8,417 nt of DNA from Fidelibacterota bacterium (GTDB lineage Bacteria > Marinisomatota > Marinisomatia > Marinisomatales > UBA1611). Both the position numbers and the translations under genes were made by a program. The notes under the pieces are model-generated. The model had not been told where the DNA came from and did not search any database. It saw only the letters and a list, made by a program, of their open reading frames with translations. Positions 6,442-8,417 of the stretch are shown here, piece after piece. The DNA is taken from positions 47,906 to 56,322 of the forward strand of contig PBAR01000027.1 in the NCBI GenBank assembly GCA_002718285.1. The letters are read 5' to 3'. Position 1 is the stretch's first letter, and each line of letters starts with the position of its first letter.

Positions 6442-6499
6442 AATCTACCCATCTTCCAACAAACCATGGTTTAACCACGCAACAAGTTATGGCGTCTCA
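6442..6499 (-). repeat. Dispersed intergenic element, copy E (divergent)
   Basis: This fills most of the gap between the glycosyltransferase stop and the VOC gene. It shares AATCTACCCATC exactly with copy D (5954-5965) and continues TTCCAAC where copy B has CTTCCAC. The middle is unrelated to the other copies. Near the stop codon there is again a weak stem (ACGC and GCGT with inner AAC and GTT). A perfect 12-bp palindrome, AAACCATGGTTT, lies at 6461-6472. Confidence 0.35.
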
Positions 6500-7417
6500 C
6501 TGTAAAGGTAGATTCGAAATGTATTGTCTCAAAGGATCGTCTATCTTTCTATCAACTCTTTTGACTGCATAATAGTTGTTTCCCCATTTTTTATTACGAA
6601 TTTTATCGACGTCTTCTTTAGTGATCAACAAATCAGCATCCCAGTTTACATAACAGTAAACTGAACCTTTTCGATGAATTAGATCCTGGCTCAATGTAGG
6701 AAAGTATGATTCTTCTTTGGCGTAAAATTCATACCCCAGCTCATCCCAACCAGGAAATGAAACAAATATAATTTTGCAGATAGAGATTGCTTTTTTTATC
6801 CCTTTAACCGTCCAATATACTAATCTGGTACTCCAGCGCTTCAAGCCGTGGGAGTAGAGTCCAGGAACTTCATCCATGCCAACATCTAAAATTCGATCTA
6901 CTACTATATCAATAATTCTGCGTTTATAAAAACTGCCTTCCAATTGATTTTTATAAATTGAGAATAGACTGTTTCTTTTCATTATTTCATGTAGTTTCTT
7001 GTCATTAAGACATGCTTTTGTATGATACCCAACGGTATCTATTGTTAATTCATCTGTTGCAGAACATCCACACATTTTTGAAATGAACGCACCCAAACCA
7101 CTCCTTACAAACATATCATTACTAGCATGAAAACAAATAAATTTATAGTTCAAGCAGAGCTTTCTAGCATATAGAATATTTAGTATATGCATTTTTAACT
7201 GTGTTCCATCGGCATACCCTGACCAAATACGTTTATCGTTTATGTATACATCTTTCAGTGACACCACGTATTTAATCAATTGCCGATAATCTATCTTATT
7301 CATCCAGGCAGAAACATGGAGGATAATTATGCTCTCGGGGTTGTAGAATTTGAAATTTTGTATTTGGTTCAGAACAACATCAGGTTTCTCATGAACTGGA
7401 ATACTGAAAAGCAGCAT
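6497..7417 (-). CDS. Putative GT14-like glycosyltransferase
   Basis: This is a 306-residue protein with no signal peptide. The start LLFSIPVHEKPDVV, the segment KFICFHASNDMFVRSG (about 92-107) and the late acidic motif KEESYFPTL (234-242) recall the core-2/I-branching and xylosyltransferase fold (GT14), whose members read 'H..p..v', 'SG.D.P' and 'DE.ffqT' at similar places. Glu235 or Glu236 would be the catalytic base by that analogy. The match is by motif style only, so the family is tentative. It is the third gene of an operon with the nucleotidyltransferase and HAD phosphatase: the gap to the upstream gene is 23 nt and a TGGAG ribosome site (7426-7430) lies eight bases before the ATG. This context supports transfer of a sugar during surface polysaccharide assembly. 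Donor and acceptor are unknown. Confidence 0.6.
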   Translation of the reverse strand: MLLFSIPVHEKPDVVLNQIQNFKFYNPESIIILHVSAWMNKIDYRQLIKYVVSLKDVYINDKRIWSGYADGTQLKMHILNILYARKLCLNYKFICFHASNDMFVRSGLGAFISKMCGCSATDELTIDTVGYHTKACLNDKKLHEIMKRNSLFSIYKNQLEGSFYKRRIIDIVVDRILDVGMDEVPGLYSHGLKRWSTRLVYWTVKGIKKAISICKIIFVSFPGWDELGYEFYAKEESYFPTLSQDLIHRKGSVYCYVNWDADLLITKEDVDKIRNKKWGNNYYAVKRVDRKIDDPLRQYISNLPLQ

Positions 7418-7425
7418 TTATTGAT

Positions 7426-7430
7426 CTCCA
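7426..7430 (-). promoter_or_regulatory. Ribosome binding site of the glycosyltransferase gene
   Basis: TGGAG on the minus strand lies eight bases upstream of the ATG at 7417. It lies within the 23-nt gap after the nucleotidyltransferase stop, fitting translation from a shared transcript. Confidence 0.6.
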
Positions 7431-7440
7431 GGTAAGCAGG

Positions 7441-8166
7441 TTACTTTTTGAGATAGTTACGCAAAAGTTCAGGGGTACCGACGCAGTTAAAACGTTCTAT
7501 GGGAATATCATACACGCCCACGAGAAGATTCTTTGCGATCAGAATATTAAAAGTGTGTGACATAAAATATTCCTTTTTTTGCTGTTCACCGTAGATTATC
7601 ATATCGATGGCAGCATCTACAAAGTCAGATCCACGGGAAAAGAAATAGGCACCTGCTATGGCATGAGGGGAAATCACCTGTTTTTCTCTTGTTTCACAAA
7701 CAAGACCTCGTTCATCCAAACGAGCGTAAGAAAAATCAGACCGATCTGAGGGTACGGTCAATAAGGAAGCATCCAGTTGACGAACCAATGCATCCTCAAC
7801 AAATGCTTGAATATCCCGTGCATCAAAAATATTATCTGAATCTGCAAACAAAACCGGTTGTTGAAAATTGATTTTACGATGTGCAGCCAGTGCTGTACAG
7901 GCTGCTCCTTGGGTCACTCGATCCACAACAATATATGAAACGGAAAAATGATCTTGAATAGATTTCAATTCTTGGGTTTGATTGACCTCAAATTCCTTTT
8001 GGATAATCAACAAATATTTTGCTTTTGGGACTGCCAGTCCTTGAAGAACATGCTCAATCATCATCTGTCCAGAAAATTCAATAAAAGGCTTAGGTATATT
8101 GTATTCAGATCTTTGAAACCGAGATCCTTTACCAGCCATAGGAATCACAATGGTGATGTCATTCAT
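7441..8166 (-). CDS. Sugar-phosphate nucleotidyltransferase (NTP_transferase family)
   Basis: This is a 241-residue cytoplasmic enzyme that by family joins an NTP to a sugar phosphate, giving an activated sugar. It has the signature loop GKGSRF (residues 12-17) followed by PKP (25-27), the metal-binding stretch ADSDNIF with Asp109 and Asp111, the mid-domain AGAYFF, and a late D-IPIERFNCVGTPE segment (Asp220) closing the fold. The length suits a single catalytic domain with no left-handed helix acyltransferase attached. The start at 8166 is preferred: it lies one base after the stop of the upstream phosphatase gene and puts the GxGxRF loop at the usual distance from the N-terminus. An in-frame ATG at 8226 would add 20 basic residues and overlap that gene. 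Base and sugar specificity cannot be read. With the phosphatase and the glycosyltransferase it suggests a capsule or O-antigen precursor. Confidence 0.88.
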   Translation of the reverse strand: MNDITIVIPMAGKGSRFQRSEYNIPKPFIEFSGQMMIEHVLQGLAVPKAKYLLIIQKEFEVNQTQELKSIQDHFSVSYIVVDRVTQGAACTALAAHRKINFQQPVLFADSDNIFDARDIQAFVEDALVRQLDASLLTVPSDRSDFSYARLDERGLVCETREKQVISPHAIAGAYFFSRGSDFVDAAIDMIIYGEQQKKEYFMSHTFNILIAKNLLVGVYDIPIERFNCVGTPELLRNYLKK

Positions 8167-8167
8167 C

Positions 8168-8417
8168 CTATCTTTTCTTTGCTTTTTCCAATAAAATCTC
8201 TTCAGATAATAAAGACCAGTCTTCAAAATGAATCACACGATCATCAATTGTAATATCTGCGTTAGGTTTCCCAAAAAAGATTTCATCATATACAATTCCG
8301 TGATGATCAAGCCAATCGAGGGTAATTTTTCCCACATTTTTCAATACTTTGCCGACATTGTGTCCCTGGGTTTCCATATTTCTTGCTGTGTTGATAATGA
8401 TTGTGTGTCCACTTTCC
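8168..8417 (-). CDS. HAD-superfamily capsule biosynthesis phosphatase (C-terminal part)
   Basis: The frame runs off the right edge, so only the last 82 or so codons are present. The visible part reads GHTIIINTARNM, then GNVGK-type sequence (HNVGKVLKNVGKI), TLDWLDHHGIVYDEI, FFGKPNAD and ITIDDRVIHF. This order is characteristic of the capsule biosynthesis phosphatase group of HAD proteins (EcbF/BcbF-like): TARNM holds the motif II Thr, the GKP lysine is motif III, and IDDR holds the motif IV acidic pair. The nucleophile Asp of motif I lies outside the window. By family it removes or rearranges phosphate in an activated-sugar or polyol phosphate precursor. The stop codon is one base before the nucleotidyltransferase ATG, so the two are co-translated. 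Met at 8377 is internal, not the start. Confidence 0.82.
   Translation of the reverse strand, partial: ESGHTIIINTARNMETQGHNVGKVLKNVGKITLDWLDHHGIVYDEIFFGKPNADITIDDRVIHFEDWSLLSEEILLEKAKKR

Noticed and set aside
6412..6499. Integron attC site (single genes in one orientation, AACAAGTTATGGCGT motif, VOC gene as typical cassette cargo)
   Set aside because: The GTTRRRY core has no matching RYYYAAC partner at the other end, and copies B to D of the intergenic element contain neither core. No integrase is in the window.
8164..8226. Upstream ATG at 8226 as start of the nucleotidyltransferase
   Set aside because: It would overlap the phosphatase gene by 59 nt and add a basic 20-residue tail not typical of the family. 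The ATG at 8166 directly after the phosphatase stop fits better.

Overview
The window reads as AT-rich chromosomal DNA from a Gram-negative bacterium of the Fibrobacterota-Chlorobiota-Bacteroidota (FCB) superphylum. Three proteins end in nearly the same ~87-residue type A C-terminal sorting domain (core PNPFNP, tail KKMVLLK), the signal read by the type IX secretion system. That style of tail, together with a dockerin-like calcium-loop tail on a fourth protein, is most reminiscent to me of Candidatus Marinimicrobia (Neomarinimicrobiota, SAR406) or a close relative. The phylum call is inference; no rRNA or other taxonomic marker is present.

Layout. Positions 1-1371 (+) hold the 3' part of a large surface protein: a lamin-tail-like domain, two Ig-like (ASH/Hydin-type) domains and a sorting domain. 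Everything after that is on the minus strand. In order of transcription (right to left) come the end of a capsule-type HAD phosphatase (8168-8417), a sugar nucleotidyltransferase (7441-8166) and a GT14-like glycosyltransferase (6497-7417). These three form a tight operon for surface polysaccharide synthesis. Next come a small VOC (glyoxalase-fold) protein (6016-6411), a secreted CE4-like polysaccharide deacetylase with a sorting domain (4482-5948), a degraded membrane-protein remnant (about 4327-4440), a secreted cytochrome c / PHM-type copper monooxygenase fusion with a sorting domain (2655-4298), and a secreted alpha/beta-hydrolase of the cutinase/PET-hydrolase fold with a dockerin-like tail (1492-2505).

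How it fits together. The right end makes cell-surface glycan. The left two thirds is a run of single exported enzymes and an adhesin-like protein, each aimed at the outside of the cell: ester bonds, acetyl groups on glycans, and copper/heme oxidation. They look like independently acquired or reshuffled single-gene units rather than one pathway. The four minus-strand genes from 2655 to 7417 are each followed by a related ~50-70 nt intergenic element (a small hairpin at or just after the stop codon, then a conserved block reading CTACC on the plus strand). The three sorting domains are 264-bp repeats in direct and inverted orientation.

The most notable items are the hydrolase with PETase-like signature residues and a dockerin-like tail, the heme plus di-copper monooxygenase fusion with all expected ligands visible, and the dispersed 3' element. 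No CRISPR array, tRNA, rRNA or insertion sequence is visible. No stretch longer than 300 bases lacks a gene; the longest gap, 4299-4481, holds the remnant and one copy of the dispersed element.
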